DNA of 64,000 nt from Marinospirillum minutulum DSM 6287 (GTDB lineage Bacteria > Pseudomonadota > Gammaproteobacteria > Pseudomonadales > Halomonadaceae): assembly GCF_000422325.1 (NCBI RefSeq), contig NZ_AULO01000011.1, positions 62,001-126,000 of the forward strand, read 5' to 3'. Shown here in pieces: positions 29,057-38,963 of this stretch. Position numbers and translations under genes: made by a program. The notes below the pieces were generated by a model that did not search any database, was not told the DNA's origin, and saw nothing but the letters and a program-made list of their open reading frames with translations. The stretch's first letter is position 1. The number at the start of each line of letters is the position of its first letter.

Positions 29057-30049
29057 ATGGCTATGACCGAAACTACAAAAGCTAGAGTGAGTGCTGTGCA
29101 GGAGTCTAAAAAGGCTGCTAACCGCAGACGCATAATGATTTACCTTGCTCTACTAGCTGTTGCATTGATTGCGCCTTTTCTTGCTTACCCAGTTTTTTTA
29201 ATGAAAATACTGTGTTTTGCACTCTTTGCCTGTGCTTTTAATTTAGTGCTTGGCTATACAGGGTTGCTGTCTTTTGGCCATGCTGCCTTTTTAGCAACCG
29301 GTGGTTACTTCACTGGCTACCTGCTTAGCCAACATGCTGTAACGCCTGAAGTAGGTATTCTTGTAGGTACACTAGCGGCAATTATTTTAGGTACTTTCTT
29401 TGGCTTGCTGTCGATACGTCGTCAGGGTATTTATTTTGCAATGATTACCCTAGCTTTGGCACAGCTAGTATTCTTCTTCTATCTCCAGGCTGACTTTACT
29501 GGTGGTGAAGATGGAATGCAGGGTGTACCTCGTGGCTACCTATTTGGCTTTATTGACTTAGAAAATAACCTATCTATGTACTACTTTGTACTGGCTGTTT
29601 TCTTGATCGGCTTTATGCTTATTCAGCGGACTATTCACTCGCCTTTTGGGCAGGTATTAAAAGCCATTCGTGAAAATGAGCCACGTGCAACTTCACTAGG
29701 TTACAACGTAGATGCTTATAAGTTGGTTGCCTTTGTTATTTCTGCAGGTTTGGCGGGTTTAGCTGGCTCCACTAAAACAGTTGTGTTCCAGCTAGCTTCT
29801 TTAAACGATGCACATTGGCACATGTCAGGTGAAGTTATTCTAATGACCTTGGTAGGTGGTGTAGGTACTTTGGTTGGACCCATTGTTGGTGCTACCTTTG
29901 TATTAACACTTACTCACCAATTAGCACAAAGTGCTTTGGGTGATTGGGTTAACGTCATTCTTGGTGTGGTGTTTGTGGCCTGTGTTATGGCTTTCCGTGC
30001 TGGTATTGTAGGTGAGCTTCAAAAGTTCGCTAAAAAGAACTTTAAGTAA
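29057..30049 (+). CDS. livM: branched-chain amino acid type ABC importer, permease 2
   Basis: LivM-type permease of 330 residues, with a polar start of about 26 residues followed by eight or more membrane helices. The LivM blocks NLVLGYTGLLSFGHAAFLA and FGQVLKAIRENEPRATSLGY (coupling loop) are clear. A TAAGGAGG site in the end of the first permease gene serves the ATG. It is the last gene of the importer operon, with a strong terminator 50 bp on. Confidence 0.92.
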   Translation: MAMTETTKARVSAVQESKKAANRRRIMIYLALLAVALIAPFLAYPVFLMKILCFALFACAFNLVLGYTGLLSFGHAAFLATGGYFTGYLLSQHAVTPEVGILVGTLAAIILGTFFGLLSIRRQGIYFAMITLALAQLVFFFYLQADFTGGEDGMQGVPRGYLFGFIDLENNLSMYYFVLAVFLIGFMLIQRTIHSPFGQVLKAIRENEPRATSLGYNVDAYKLVAFVISAGLAGLAGSTKTVVFQLASLNDAHWHMSGEVILMTLVGGVGTLVGPIVGATFVLTLTHQLAQSALGDWVNVILGVVFVACVMAFRAGIVGELQKFAKKNFK

Positions 30050-30101
30050 CATCTAGCTTTTTTTATGTAGCTCTGTGGGTCACTCTCTGTGCCCTTGTTT
30101 G

Positions 30102-30129
30102 ACCTGCCAGGCAACTGGCAGGTCTTTTT
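30102..30129 (+). terminator. rho-independent terminator after the ABC importer
   Basis: Stem ACCTGCCA / TGGCAGGT with a 6-nt loop, followed by CTTTTTTATTT. Confidence 0.9.
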
Positions 30130-30204
30130 TATTTATACTCACATCAACCGCGGCATGTAGTAACATACGCCAAATAATAAATGATACTAGCAGGGTTATA
30201 ATCA

Positions 30205-30981
30205 ATGAAAACACATCAGCGTTTTCTATCCGCAGCTTTTTTATTGTCAGTTTTTACCTATTCATCCTTAGGTTTAGCAACCACCCAAACCTGTGACTCC
30301 TATGCTTCATTAAAGCGTATGGAAGGTCAGGTGCAGCTGGTTAAAGCTAACTCGCCCTTTCCAGTGCGTAACCCTGAATTACCTTATGCACTTTGCACGG
30401 GTGATCTAGTACAAACTGTTTCTAAAGCACAAGCACTTATTAGTCATGTGGGTGGAGAAGTGGTGCTAGCAGAAAACAGCCGTTTAGAAGTGTTAGATGC
30501 CGACAGCTTATCTTTAGCTGAAGGAGCTGCTTTATTTCAAATTGCTCAGCGTGAAGGGCATAGGTTTGTTGCTAAAACCCCTTTAATTGTCATAGGCGTT
30601 AAAGGCACTGAATTTTTAGTAAGTAGTCAAACAGCACGGAATGATGTGGCTTTGTTTAAAGGTGCAGTGGGTGTAGAGCGCCAAGATGGTCAAGCGATGG
30701 CTTACTTTCGTACCAAGCCAGTTTCTGAAATGAGTTTTGAGGAGTATCAGGCGTATCAAAAAAAATCTTTTTCAGAGTATAAGAATAGTTTAGATCAAGC
30801 TTTTAATGACTATAAAGAGCAGCAAATGGCTGAATTTAAAGCTTATGTCAGCGGTGTTGATCTACAAACAGGTCGCCAGTTAACTCTTAATAGTGATGGT
30901 GAAAAACCTGAAGCTATAGATGCTCCTGTCAATAAGGCGGTAGAACAGCTACAGAAACAGCTACATTTATGGTTAGAGTAA
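30205..30981 (+). CDS. FecR-domain periplasmic protein
   Basis: Exported protein of 258 residues. A signal peptide is visible (KTHQRFLSAAFLLSVFTYSS, cleavage near residue 26). The FecR-like beta domain covers about 35-150, with LKRMEGQVQLVKANSPFPV, a conserved VVLAENSRLEV strand, and LIVIGVKGTEFLV. The rest is charged and helical. The final 13 bp overlap the start of a CHASE2 adenylate cyclase, a pairing found repeatedly in proteobacteria. It may sense an envelope signal for the cyclase. It is not next to a sigma factor or TonB receptor, so an iron role is unlikely. Confidence 0.8.
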   Translation: MKTHQRFLSAAFLLSVFTYSSLGLATTQTCDSYASLKRMEGQVQLVKANSPFPVRNPELPYALCTGDLVQTVSKAQALISHVGGEVVLAENSRLEVLDADSLSLAEGAALFQIAQREGHRFVAKTPLIVIGVKGTEFLVSSQTARNDVALFKGAVGVERQDGQAMAYFRTKPVSEMSFEEYQAYQKKSFSEYKNSLDQAFNDYKEQQMAEFKAYVSGVDLQTGRQLTLNSDGEKPEAIDAPVNKAVEQLQKQLHLWLE

Positions 30982-32939
30982 TAAATAGCTTGGGTTTATT
31001 TAAAAAGAACGGGATTAGCCTGCTAAAAAAACATGGGTTTTACCTATTAGGTTTTATTTTATTGCTACTAACTTATCAGCTAGCTTTGCACCCGCCTTTG
31101 ATAATTCAATCTTTAGCAAGTGCGCTAACCGATGATTACTTTCATTGGAATAAGCGTAAGCCATCAGAAAAACTAGTGTTTATTGATATAGAAAATACCA
31201 GTGTTCGAGCTCATGGACGTTGGCCTTGGTCACGTGATTTAGTTGCCAAAGGGGTTGCGCAGCTAAATACTGCGGAAGTAATAGGTCTCGATATATTGTT
31301 TTCTGAACCTACGGTAGCTACACATGATCAAGCGCTTTCCAATGCAATTAGCCGTTTAGAAAATAAAGTTATAGGTGGTGTGTTTTTAAATGGCCCACAA
31401 GCAGAAACACTCACAAAAGATAATGCAGGCTATCAACATTTACTTTATTCATCTTTAAATCGTACAGAAAATGCTCAATTAATTGATAGTCAACGAGCAG
31501 AAATACCTATAACAAAAATACGCGAAGCTTTTCCTTTATTGGCAGCACTCAATACCAGCCCAGATGCAGATCAAAAAATTCGTCATTATCCTTTAGCTTT
31601 TTGGTTGCAAGATGCGGCTATACCTAATATGGGCGTACAAATGTGGCGTTTAGGTCACTTTGTAGATTTAGAATTAAATGGCACTCAAGCTTTATTAGGT
31701 GAGCAGCCACTTGCAGTAGATAAAAAAACACGTGCCCGAATTAACTACTATCCAGTAGGTACTTGGCAAAGAATCGCTTTTACTGAACTGCTTCAGCCTG
31801 ATTGGGATCCACAGCGCTTGGCTGGGCGCTGGGTACTGGTTGGGGTAAGCGAGGCAGGTGTTACCGATATGCGTGTGACTCCTTTAGGAGAATTGCCCGG
31901 TCCTCTGATACATCTAACTTTTGTCTCCAATCTTTTGGACAACAGTTTGCTAACAGATATTAACGGTTGGGAGTTATTAGCTGTCCTACTGGCTGTCTTT
32001 ATCTTTGTAATTTTTATTTGGCAATTCAGCCAGCCTTGGTTGCGTTTGCTCTTGTTTTTTTTGCTGGGTTTAAGCATTGCTGGAATAGGTGTTGCTGGCT
32101 ATGCTTTTTTTAACCTTTGGCTAGAGATTTTTTACCCACTAGTGTTCTTACTACTTACTGTACTAGTTGGAGAGGTATGGTTCTTTGTTATGAGCCGAGC
32201 AGAAACTGCTTATCTAAGGTCTGCTTTTAGTAGTTATGTGGCACCTGCCTTGGTTGATAAGTTGGTTAAACAAGGTGATGAGTTGCAGTTGGGTGGTAAG
32301 CGCCAACAGCTAACCGTTTTGTTTAGTGATTTACGAGACTTCACACCGACCACCGAGTTACTAGAAACCGAGGAATTAGTTAGTCATCTTAACCGTTACT
32401 TTGGATCAATGATTGAAGAAGTGCACCGCTATAACGGTACTCTAGACAAACTAATGGGCGATGCTGTTATGGCACTATTTAATGCGCCCTTAGCTGATGA
32501 AGACCACGCCTACCACGCTTGTTTAGCAGCTGCCGGAATGATGCAAGCTTTAGATGCTTTTAATCTACCCTATTCGGTGGATGATCCTCATTACTTAAGA
32601 ATGGGTATAGGCATTAATACCGGCGAGGCTGTAGTTGGTAATATTGGTGCTGCTAACCGCTTTAATTTTACTGCCATAGGTGATGCGGTAAATACTGCAG
32701 CACGCTTAGAAAGCATGACCAAAGAAGTTAACTGTAATTGGCAGGCTAGCAAGCAGGCAGGTGAAGTTAAGCCCTGTGAAACCGTAGATATAATTATTGG
32801 CGAAAAAACCTTTGCGGCAGTTAAAGATAGGTTGCCTTGTTATCCGGTAATTGGCCTAGAGTTAAAAGGTAAGTTGCAAGCCCAAGATGTTTGGGTTTTA
32901 GATTGGCGAAAAATGATTGCACAAGGACGCTTGCCCTAA
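30969..32939 (+). CDS. CHASE2-domain class III adenylate cyclase
   Basis: Membrane cyclase of 656 residues making cAMP (or cGMP) in response to an extracytoplasmic signal. Order of parts: an N-terminal helix at about 22-40, a periplasmic CHASE2 domain at about 50-330 (FIDIENTSVRAHGRWPWSR, IGLDILFSEP), three membrane helices at about 335-405, and a catalytic domain at about 440-625. In the latter, LFSDLRDFTPTTE carries a metal Asp, LDKLMGDAVMALFNAP the second, and FTAIGDAVNTAARLES the transition-state region. It overlaps the FecR-domain gene. FimV in this genome belongs to the same signalling sphere in Pseudomonas, but a link here is only a guess. Confidence 0.9.
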   Translation: MVRVINSLGLFKKNGISLLKKHGFYLLGFILLLLTYQLALHPPLIIQSLASALTDDYFHWNKRKPSEKLVFIDIENTSVRAHGRWPWSRDLVAKGVAQLNTAEVIGLDILFSEPTVATHDQALSNAISRLENKVIGGVFLNGPQAETLTKDNAGYQHLLYSSLNRTENAQLIDSQRAEIPITKIREAFPLLAALNTSPDADQKIRHYPLAFWLQDAAIPNMGVQMWRLGHFVDLELNGTQALLGEQPLAVDKKTRARINYYPVGTWQRIAFTELLQPDWDPQRLAGRWVLVGVSEAGVTDMRVTPLGELPGPLIHLTFVSNLLDNSLLTDINGWELLAVLLAVFIFVIFIWQFSQPWLRLLLFFLLGLSIAGIGVAGYAFFNLWLEIFYPLVFLLLTVLVGEVWFFVMSRAETAYLRSAFSSYVAPALVDKLVKQGDELQLGGKRQQLTVLFSDLRDFTPTTELLETEELVSHLNRYFGSMIEEVHRYNGTLDKLMGDAVMALFNAPLADEDHAYHACLAAAGMMQALDAFNLPYSVDDPHYLRMGIGINTGEAVVGNIGAANRFNFTAIGDAVNTAARLESMTKEVNCNWQASKQAGEVKPCETVDIIIGEKTFAAVKDRLPCYPVIGLELKGKLQAQDVWVLDWRKMIAQGRLP

Positions 32940-33014
32940 AAAGCATTTCTCTATATTCTTAAAGGTAATTTATAGGGGTTTTCTTATAACCTTTTCCTTG
33001 TTGGAGACTTTGCC

Positions 33015-33986
33015 ATGAAATTGCAGCAATTACGGTATATTTGGGAAGTGGCACACAATAATTTAAATGTGTCCGCCACAGCACAAAACCTATTTACTTC
33101 TCAGCCAGGTGTTAGTAAGCAAATCCGTTTGCTAGAAGATGAGTTAGGCATTGAGATTTTTGTGCGAAGTGGCAAACACCTCACTCGAATAACACCTGCA
33201 GGCCAAGCTGTCATTGATATGGCAGGGCAAATTTTACAACTAGCTGAGAACATTAAAAAAGTTGCTTTTGATTTTAGTAATGAGCGACGAGGAAGTTTAG
33301 TTTTAGCAACCACCCATACTCAGGCTCGCTATATTCTTCCTGAAGTTATTCAGCAGTTTATGGAAAGGTACCCAGATGTAACACTCAGTTTAAAGCAAGG
33401 AACACCACCACAAATTGCGCAAATGGTTGCAGAGGGGGAAGCTGATTTAGCCGTGGCCACCGAGTCCATTGCCAATACTAGTGATCTAGTAACCTTTCCT
33501 TGTTACCAATGGAACCGCTGTATTCTAGTACCTAAAAAACATCCCCTAGCAAAAGTGAAAAAACTGACGCTCAAAAATCTAGCCGATTATCCACTGGTTA
33601 CTTATATTAATGGTTTTACTGGACGCGCTAAGGTAGATGAAGCTTTTGTTAAAGCAGGGTTAGAACCAAAAATTGTTTTTACTGCCGCTGACTCTGACGT
33701 TATTAAAACCTATGTGCGTCTTGGTGTAGGCGTGGGTATAGTGGCGCACATGGCTGCTGATAAGCGTGATGATGACCTGGAAGTAATTGATGCTAGCCAC
33801 TTATTTGAGCCAAGCATTACGCGCTTAGGCATACGCCGGGGTACGTTTATGCGAGGTTACCTCTATCATTTTATTGAAAAGCTAGCTGCTCATTTAGATA
33901 AAGAAACCCTAGATAAAGGTTTAATGGCTGCCAATAAGCAAGAAGTTGATCAGCTGTTTACAAAGCTAGAGCTGCCGACACGCTAA
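33015..33986 (+). CDS. cysB: LysR regulator CysB
   Basis: Activator of the cysteine regulon, binding N-acetylserine. It has 323 residues. The N-terminal helix-turn-helix (LQQLRYIWEVAHNNLNVSAT, then SQPGVSKQIRLLEDELG) is nearly identical to CysB of other gammaproteobacteria. The effector domain contains TTHTQARYILPEVIQQF and the ligand segment LKQGTPPQIAQMVAEG. It stands alone behind its own promoter region; thrH follows after 49 bp. Confidence 0.96.
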   Translation: MKLQQLRYIWEVAHNNLNVSATAQNLFTSQPGVSKQIRLLEDELGIEIFVRSGKHLTRITPAGQAVIDMAGQILQLAENIKKVAFDFSNERRGSLVLATTHTQARYILPEVIQQFMERYPDVTLSLKQGTPPQIAQMVAEGEADLAVATESIANTSDLVTFPCYQWNRCILVPKKHPLAKVKKLTLKNLADYPLVTYINGFTGRAKVDEAFVKAGLEPKIVFTAADSDVIKTYVRLGVGVGIVAHMAADKRDDDLEVIDASHLFEPSITRLGIRRGTFMRGYLYHFIEKLAAHLDKETLDKGLMAANKQEVDQLFTKLELPTR

Positions 33987-34035
33987 TAAACCTTTATAAT
34001 TAATTTTTTAACCCTGCTACTGTTTAAGGATTGTT

Positions 34036-34653
34036 ATGGAACTGGCTTGTTTAGACCTAGAAGGGGTTTTGGTACCCGAAATCTGGATTGCTTTTGCTGA
34101 AAAAACTGGCATAGATGAACTAAAAGCAACCACGCGTGATATTCCTGATTATGATGTGCTTATGCGTCAGCGTTTACGCATTTTAGATGAACACAATTTA
34201 AAACTGCCCGATATTCAAGCAGTCATTGCTGAATTAGAGCCGCTACCTGGAGCAGTTGAGTTTATCAACTGGCTTAGAGAGCGCTTCCAAGTCATTATTT
34301 TATCCGACACTTTTTATGAGTTTTCACAACCCCTGATGCGTCAGCTAGGTTTTCCTACCCTGCTTTGCCATAAGCTGGAAGTAGATGAAGAAGGTCGAGT
34401 GGTTGATTATAAACTACGTCAGCGTGATCCCAAGCGCCAAAGCGTTAGAGCCTTGCAGCTATTGAACTACCGTGTAATTGCCGCAGGCGACTCTTATAAC
34501 GACACTACCATGTTGAAACAAGCGGAGCAGGGCATTCTTTTCCACGCACCCAAAAATGTGATTGAAGAATTTCCACAGTTCCCAGCAGTGCAAACATTTG
34601 AAGACTTAAAGAAAGCTTTTATTAATGCAAGCGATCGTGAATTGGCGCTCTAA
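34036..34653 (+). CDS. thrH: phosphoserine phosphatase / homoserine phosphotransferase ThrH
   Basis: HAD-family enzyme of 205 residues, the same length as Pseudomonas ThrH, which dephosphorylates phosphoserine and can pass phosphate to homoserine. The nucleophile motif is CLDLEGVLVPEIWIAFAEKT (DxE in place of DxD, a ThrH mark). ILSDTFYEFSQPLMRQLGF is motif II, the Lys is in RQRDPKRQ, and AAGDSYNDTTML is motif IV. Its stop overlaps the next start (TAATG), coupling it to the SDR gene. Confidence 0.94.
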   Translation: MELACLDLEGVLVPEIWIAFAEKTGIDELKATTRDIPDYDVLMRQRLRILDEHNLKLPDIQAVIAELEPLPGAVEFINWLRERFQVIILSDTFYEFSQPLMRQLGFPTLLCHKLEVDEEGRVVDYKLRQRDPKRQSVRALQLLNYRVIAAGDSYNDTTMLKQAEQGILFHAPKNVIEEFPQFPAVQTFEDLKKAFINASDRELAL

Positions 34654-35405
34654 TGACTCAAATATTACAAGGTAAAAAAGCTTGGATTACCGGTGCTAGT
34701 TCTGGCATCGGTGCCGCTACTGCTCGGCGTTTAGCCTCTGCTGGCGTGAATCTAGTATTATCTGCCCGCCGTATTGAACGCTTAGAAGCCTTGGCGGCTG
34801 AATTAAAAGCCAAGGGTGTTGAAGTAACCCTAGAGCCGGTCGATGTGTCGGACCGTGTAGCCATGGCAGCAGTGGGTGAACGCCTTGCTGCTCAGGGTGG
34901 TGTCGACCTACTCATCAACAATGCCGGAACCATGCCCATTAGCCCCATTCTTTCGGGTCGGGTAGATGAGTGGGAGCAGATGATTGATGTGAATATTAAG
35001 GGCGTTCTTTACGCTATTCATGCGGTTTATTCTGGCATGGTTGAACGCAAACAAGGGCATATTGTTAATATTAGCTCAGTGGCGGCACGTATTACCTTCC
35101 AAAGTGCGGGCGTTTATGCAGGCACTAAACACGCAGTTAGAGCCATTTCTGATACCTTGCGTAAAGAAGCACTACGCTATGGAATTCGTGTTACCGATAT
35201 TCAGCCTGGCTCGGTTGCTACCGAACTGCCTGATTCAATTAAGCATGACAAAATACGTAATGCGGTAAAAGCTAATCTCTATGCAGACCCTAAGGCTTTA
35301 TTGCAACCTGAAGATATAGCCGAAGCAATCTTTTATGCGGTTTCTCAACCTGCACATGTTGATGTTAGCGAACTGCTTATTCGCCCACAAAGCATGGAAG
35401 ACTAA
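34653..35405 (+). CDS. SDR family oxidoreductase
   Basis: Classical short-chain dehydrogenase of 250 residues. The NADP-binding loop is TGASSGIGAATARRL with Arg-rich SARRIERL after beta-2. The structural motif is NNAG, the catalytic triad is Ser in NISSVAAR and YAGTKHAVRA with YxxxK. It resembles NADP-dependent serine/3-hydroxy acid dehydrogenases (YdfG-like), which fits the adjoining thrH, but the substrate is not certain. It overlaps thrH by 1 bp, and an esterase gene follows after 3 bp. Confidence 0.85.
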   Translation: MTQILQGKKAWITGASSGIGAATARRLASAGVNLVLSARRIERLEALAAELKAKGVEVTLEPVDVSDRVAMAAVGERLAAQGGVDLLINNAGTMPISPILSGRVDEWEQMIDVNIKGVLYAIHAVYSGMVERKQGHIVNISSVAARITFQSAGVYAGTKHAVRAISDTLRKEALRYGIRVTDIQPGSVATELPDSIKHDKIRNAVKANLYADPKALLQPEDIAEAIFYAVSQPAHVDVSELLIRPQSMED

Positions 35406-35408
35406 AAA

Positions 35409-35969
35409 GTGCTGCTATTTATTCATGGTTTTGGTTCTAGTGGTCGGGGTGATAAAGCGCAAATGTTGAAAGCTTGGTGCCAAGAACAAGGCATTCATTT
35501 TATGTCGCCTTCTTTACCGAATATCCCTGAATTAGCCATAGAAACTTTGCAGGAAATAATAGAAGTCATACAAAAGCATGAGCCAGTCGGTTTGGTTGGT
35601 TCATCTTTGGGTGGTTTTTATGCAACCTGGCTGGCTAACCACTACAACTTGCCTTATGTATTGGTGAACCCTTCTGTAGAGCCTTATATCACCTTGGAGC
35701 GGGCAATCGGTCAGGGCGTTAACTTTCATGACCAAAGTAGTTATGAATGGAATGCACAGCACACTGAGAGTTTGTTGCAGTTTAAGGTCGCTAAGCCCAA
35801 CATGGAAGGTTGTTTGTTAATGGTGCAAACAGGTGATGAGCTACTTGATTACCGCCAAGCAGTAGACTACTACTCAGCGGCAAAGCAACTAGTTGAAGAA
35901 GGGGGGAATCATGGTTTTATAGGTTTTGATAGACACTTAAAAACCATTACTGACTTTCTTCAAGTTTAA
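35409..35969 (+). CDS. YqiA-like alpha/beta-hydrolase
   Basis: Small esterase of the YqiA/UPF0227 family, 186 residues, GTG start. The oxyanion segment is FIHGFGSSGRGDKAQM, the nucleophile elbow is GLVGSSLGGFYATWLA, the acid is probably D in QTGDELLDYRQA, and the His is in GGNHGFIGFDRHL. It is the last gene of the thrH-SDR-esterase run (3-bp gap) and converges with xthA with almost no space between. Natural substrate unknown. Confidence 0.85.
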   Translation: MLLFIHGFGSSGRGDKAQMLKAWCQEQGIHFMSPSLPNIPELAIETLQEIIEVIQKHEPVGLVGSSLGGFYATWLANHYNLPYVLVNPSVEPYITLERAIGQGVNFHDQSSYEWNAQHTESLLQFKVAKPNMEGCLLMVQTGDELLDYRQAVDYYSAAKQLVEEGGNHGFIGFDRHLKTITDFLQV

Positions 35970-35974
35970 TTTTT

Positions 35975-36793
35975 TTAAAACTTAAACTCACTCCAAACGG
36001 GCGCATGGTCAGAAGGTTTTTCCATGCCCCGTATTGCGTAATCTATACCGGTATTCACACAAAAAGGTGCTAAGCCCTTACTTGCTAAGAGTAGGTCAAT
36101 ACGAAGGCCACGCTTAGGGTCATCTTCAAAGCCTTTACTACGGTAATCAAACCAGCTAAAAAATTCATTGCAAGTAGGGTTTTGTTCACGGTAACTATCG
36201 GTAAACCCCCAAGCCATTAGGCGATCCATCCATTCACGTTCTTCGGGTTGGAAGCTGGTTTTACCTGTTTGTAGCCAGCGCTTACGGTTTTTATCGCCTA
36301 TGCCTATATCTAAGTCTGTACTAGAAATATTAAAGTCACCCACCACTAATACTCGCTGATCTGGCGTGTAACTATTTTCTAAAAGCTGCTGTAGATCGTT
36401 ATAAAACTTACGTTTAGCAGGAAACTTAACTTCATGCTTAATGTTTTCACCTTGAGGAAAGTAGCCGTTAATCACTGTTAAAGGCTTACCATCAGGACAC
36501 TCATGGCTAGTAATGATTAAGCGTTTTTGTGAAGTTTCATCGTCGGTTACAAAACCTTTTTGCACACTTAAGGGTGGCTTTTTTGAAAGGGTAGCTACAC
36601 CGTAGTGCGTTTTTTGACCGTGAAATTCAACGTGATAACCCAAGTCTTCAATCATTGCATGTGGAAAGTCAGGGTCATTCACCTTGGTTTCTTGCAGAGC
36701 AATAATTTCTGGCTGGTGAGCCTCAACCAGTGCTTCCATTTGGTGGGGGCGAGCACGTAGGCTATTGATATTAAAACTAACCACTTTTATCAC
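35975..36793 (-). CDS. xthA: exodeoxyribonuclease III
   Basis: AP endonuclease and 3'-5' exonuclease of base-excision repair. It has 272 residues, GTG start behind AAGGAAG. Catalytic blocks of the exonuclease-endonuclease-phosphatase fold: [21 protein letters not shown] with the metal Glu, [24 protein letters not shown], and [10 protein letters not shown] with the catalytic His. It reads away from dcd, and the 130-bp gap between them holds both promoters. Confidence 0.95.
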   Translation of the reverse strand: MIKVVSFNINSLRARPHQMEALVEAHQPEIIALQETKVNDPDFPHAMIEDLGYHVEFHGQKTHYGVATLSKKPPLSVQKGFVTDDETSQKRLIITSHECPDGKPLTVINGYFPQGENIKHEVKFPAKRKFYNDLQQLLENSYTPDQRVLVVGDFNISSTDLDIGIGDKNRKRWLQTGKTSFQPEEREWMDRLMAWGFTDSYREQNPTCNEFFSWFDYRSKGFEDDPKRGLRIDLLLASKGLAPFCVNTGIDYAIRGMEKPSDHAPVWSEFKF

Positions 36794-36924
36794 AGGGTAA
36801 CTTCCTTCTAAAATAAGATTTGCCCCTTCTGGGGAAATAGAATAAGAGAGATTTTAACATCTTTGTTCTGTTAGAATGCCTAGGTTTTTATTTAAACTTT
36901 TTTCGGCTGAGTTGGGGACGTTTT

Positions 36925-37491
36925 ATGAGTATCAAATCGGATCACTGGATTCGCCGTATGTCACAAGAAACAGGCATGATTGAGCCTTTTGAAGCTGGGC
37001 AAGTACGTGAAGCAGAAGGCGAGAAAATCATTTCTTACGGCACATCAAGCTATGGTTATGACGTGCGCTGTGCGGATGAGTTTAAGATTTTTACCAATAT
37101 TAACTCCACCATAGTTGACCCAAAGAATTTTGATGAAAAAAACTTTATCGACTTCAAAGGCGACCGTTGCATTATTCCGCCCAACTCTTTTGCTTTAGCT
37201 CGCACGGTGGAACGCTTTAAAATTCCGCGTGATGTGTTAGTGGTTTGTTTGGGTAAAAGCACCTATGCCCGTTGCGGTATTATTGTGAATGTCACACCAC
37301 TAGAGCCAGAGTGGGAAGGTTATGTGACGTTGGAGTTTTCTAATACCACCACCTTGCCCGCTGTTATTTATGCTAACGAAGGTGTTGCCCAAATGCTGTT
37401 TTTTGGTGGTGATCAAGTGTGTGATGTGTCTTATAAAGACCGAGGCGGTAAGTATCAAGGGCAACAGGGTGTGACACTGCCTAAAGCCTAA
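36925..37491 (+). CDS. dcd: dCTP deaminase
   Basis: Deaminates dCTP to dUTP on the way to dTTP. The 188 residues match the trimeric proteobacterial enzyme. The active-site segment is [20 protein letters not shown] with the catalytic Glu in [14 protein letters not shown]. The start [12 protein letters not shown] is canonical for marine gammaproteobacteria and pseudomonads. Confidence 0.97.
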   Translation: MSIKSDHWIRRMSQETGMIEPFEAGQVREAEGEKIISYGTSSYGYDVRCADEFKIFTNINSTIVDPKNFDEKNFIDFKGDRCIIPPNSFALARTVERFKIPRDVLVVCLGKSTYARCGIIVNVTPLEPEWEGYVTLEFSNTTTLPAVIYANEGVAQMLFFGGDQVCDVSYKDRGGKYQGQQGVTLPKA

Positions 37492-37634
37492 GCGTATTTA
37501 TTGAATGATTTAAAACATTAGCCGTTGCTAACAGCTGTAGGTAATAAATAAAAACAATTTAACTCTGTATTTAATGCAGCCAAAGGCTAGAATTCACGCT
37601 GTTTTTGGTGTGTGTTATTTAATCAGGAGTTTTT

Positions 37635-38963
37635 GTGCGCCTAGTTCATTGTCTGTTAGCAGCTATAGCTTTTGTAGTTATACGCTTTTGGTTACCCCTA
37701 GAAGCAGAGGTTGCTGCTGGGTTAGCCTTGGTTGCTGTTATCGCTTGGTTATGGCTAAGCGAAGCCTTGCATGTCAGTGTTACTGCCTTACTTGTGCCTT
37801 TTTTAGCAACAGTAACTGGTATTTTTACCCTACCTAAAGCTTTATCCCATTTCTCTGATCCTATTATCTTCTTATTTTTAGGTGGTTTTGCCTTGGCCGC
37901 TGGCCTAAGGCAGCAAAAGCTTGATCGGTGGATGGCCGCTTGGGTAATGCAACGTGCTGGTGGCGAGTTAGGTCGTGCTGCACGTTGGCTATTTGCGTTA
38001 ACTGCCGTGTTATCTATGTGGATAAGCAACACTGCCACAGCAGCTATGATGCTGCCTTTGGCTTTGGGTTTGCTAGCACCCTTGGATTATAACCGCTTCC
38101 GTAATACTTGGGTTTACGTGCTTTTAGGCGTGGCTTTTAGTGCCAATATTGGTGGCATAGGTACTTTAGTGGGTAGCCCACCAAACGCGATTGCTGCTGC
38201 GGCTGTAGGTTTGAGTTTTGGGCAATGGTTAATTTGGGGTGTGCCACTTGTTCTTGTGCTCTTGCCCCTTATGGATTGGGTTTTACGCAAGGTTTTGAAG
38301 CCTGCATTGACAGCAGAGGTTAGCGTTGTTGATGTAGAAATGGCTTGGACGCCTTCACATACCGGTATGCTGTTGGTTTTTTCATTAACGGTTTTGCTAT
38401 GGGTTTTTGGAGCGCCTTTGGGTGCGGCTTTAGGTATAAGTAAAGGTTATGATGCTGCGGTTGCTCTCTTAGCTTTATTGCTTCTACACACCTTTAATTT
38501 GGCAAGCTGGCGCGAGATAGAAAAAAGCGCAGACTGGGGTGTATTACTTTTATTTGGGGGTGGCATTACGCTGAGTGCCGCGCTTTCTGCTAGTGGCGCT
38601 GGTGCGTGGTTAGCTGCTTTGGTAGGTGGTGGTTTTGCGATTATGCCTGCTTTAGTCGTGCTGGCGCTAATGGCGCTTTTTACTATGGCCTTAACCGAAC
38701 TAGCCAGTAATACTGCGAGTGCAGCCTTGTTAGTGCCTTTGTTTATTGGTATGACACCCAATATAGACCCAAGTGTTGTTGCTGTTATTGTTGCGGTTGC
38801 CGCTTCTTGTGCTTTCTTGCTGCCTGTTGCAACACCACCCAACGCCATTATTTTTGGTAGTGGTAAGGTTAAGCAGCAAGACATGCTAGTGAATGGTGGC
38901 TGGGTCACTTTAATGGCTTGGCCGGTTATTATTCTTGCAGCAGCTGTTGCACTTTTTGTTTAA
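37635..38963 (+). CDS. DASS family anion:sodium symporter
   Basis: Inner-membrane carrier of 442 residues in the divalent anion:Na+ symporter family (SLC13-like), probably importing dicarboxylates such as succinate or malate, or possibly sulfate. About 11-12 helices are visible. The two inverted-repeat tip motifs typical of the family appear as MWISNTATAAMMLPLALG and TELASNTASAALLVPL (SNT in each), with later SPPNAIAAA and TPPNAIIFGSG. GTG start at 37635 with AGGAG 5 nt upstream. Its stop overlaps the stop of the convergent gene. Confidence 0.88.
   Translation: MRLVHCLLAAIAFVVIRFWLPLEAEVAAGLALVAVIAWLWLSEALHVSVTALLVPFLATVTGIFTLPKALSHFSDPIIFLFLGGFALAAGLRQQKLDRWMAAWVMQRAGGELGRAARWLFALTAVLSMWISNTATAAMMLPLALGLLAPLDYNRFRNTWVYVLLGVAFSANIGGIGTLVGSPPNAIAAAAVGLSFGQWLIWGVPLVLVLLPLMDWVLRKVLKPALTAEVSVVDVEMAWTPSHTGMLLVFSLTVLLWVFGAPLGAALGISKGYDAAVALLALLLLHTFNLASWREIEKSADWGVLLLFGGGITLSAALSASGAGAWLAALVGGGFAIMPALVVLALMALFTMALTELASNTASAALLVPLFIGMTPNIDPSVVAVIVAVAASCAFLLPVATPPNAIIFGSGKVKQQDMLVNGGWVTLMAWPVIILAAAVALFV

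Noticed and set aside
30075-30296. Open frame of 73 codons across the importer terminator and the start of the FecR gene
   Set aside because: It runs through a clear terminator hairpin and overlaps the signal peptide of the FecR-domain gene in another frame.
36822-36837. Small hairpin CCCC/GGGG between xthA and dcd
   Set aside because: Four-base stem without a T-run in a divergent promoter gap; too weak to call a terminator or operator.
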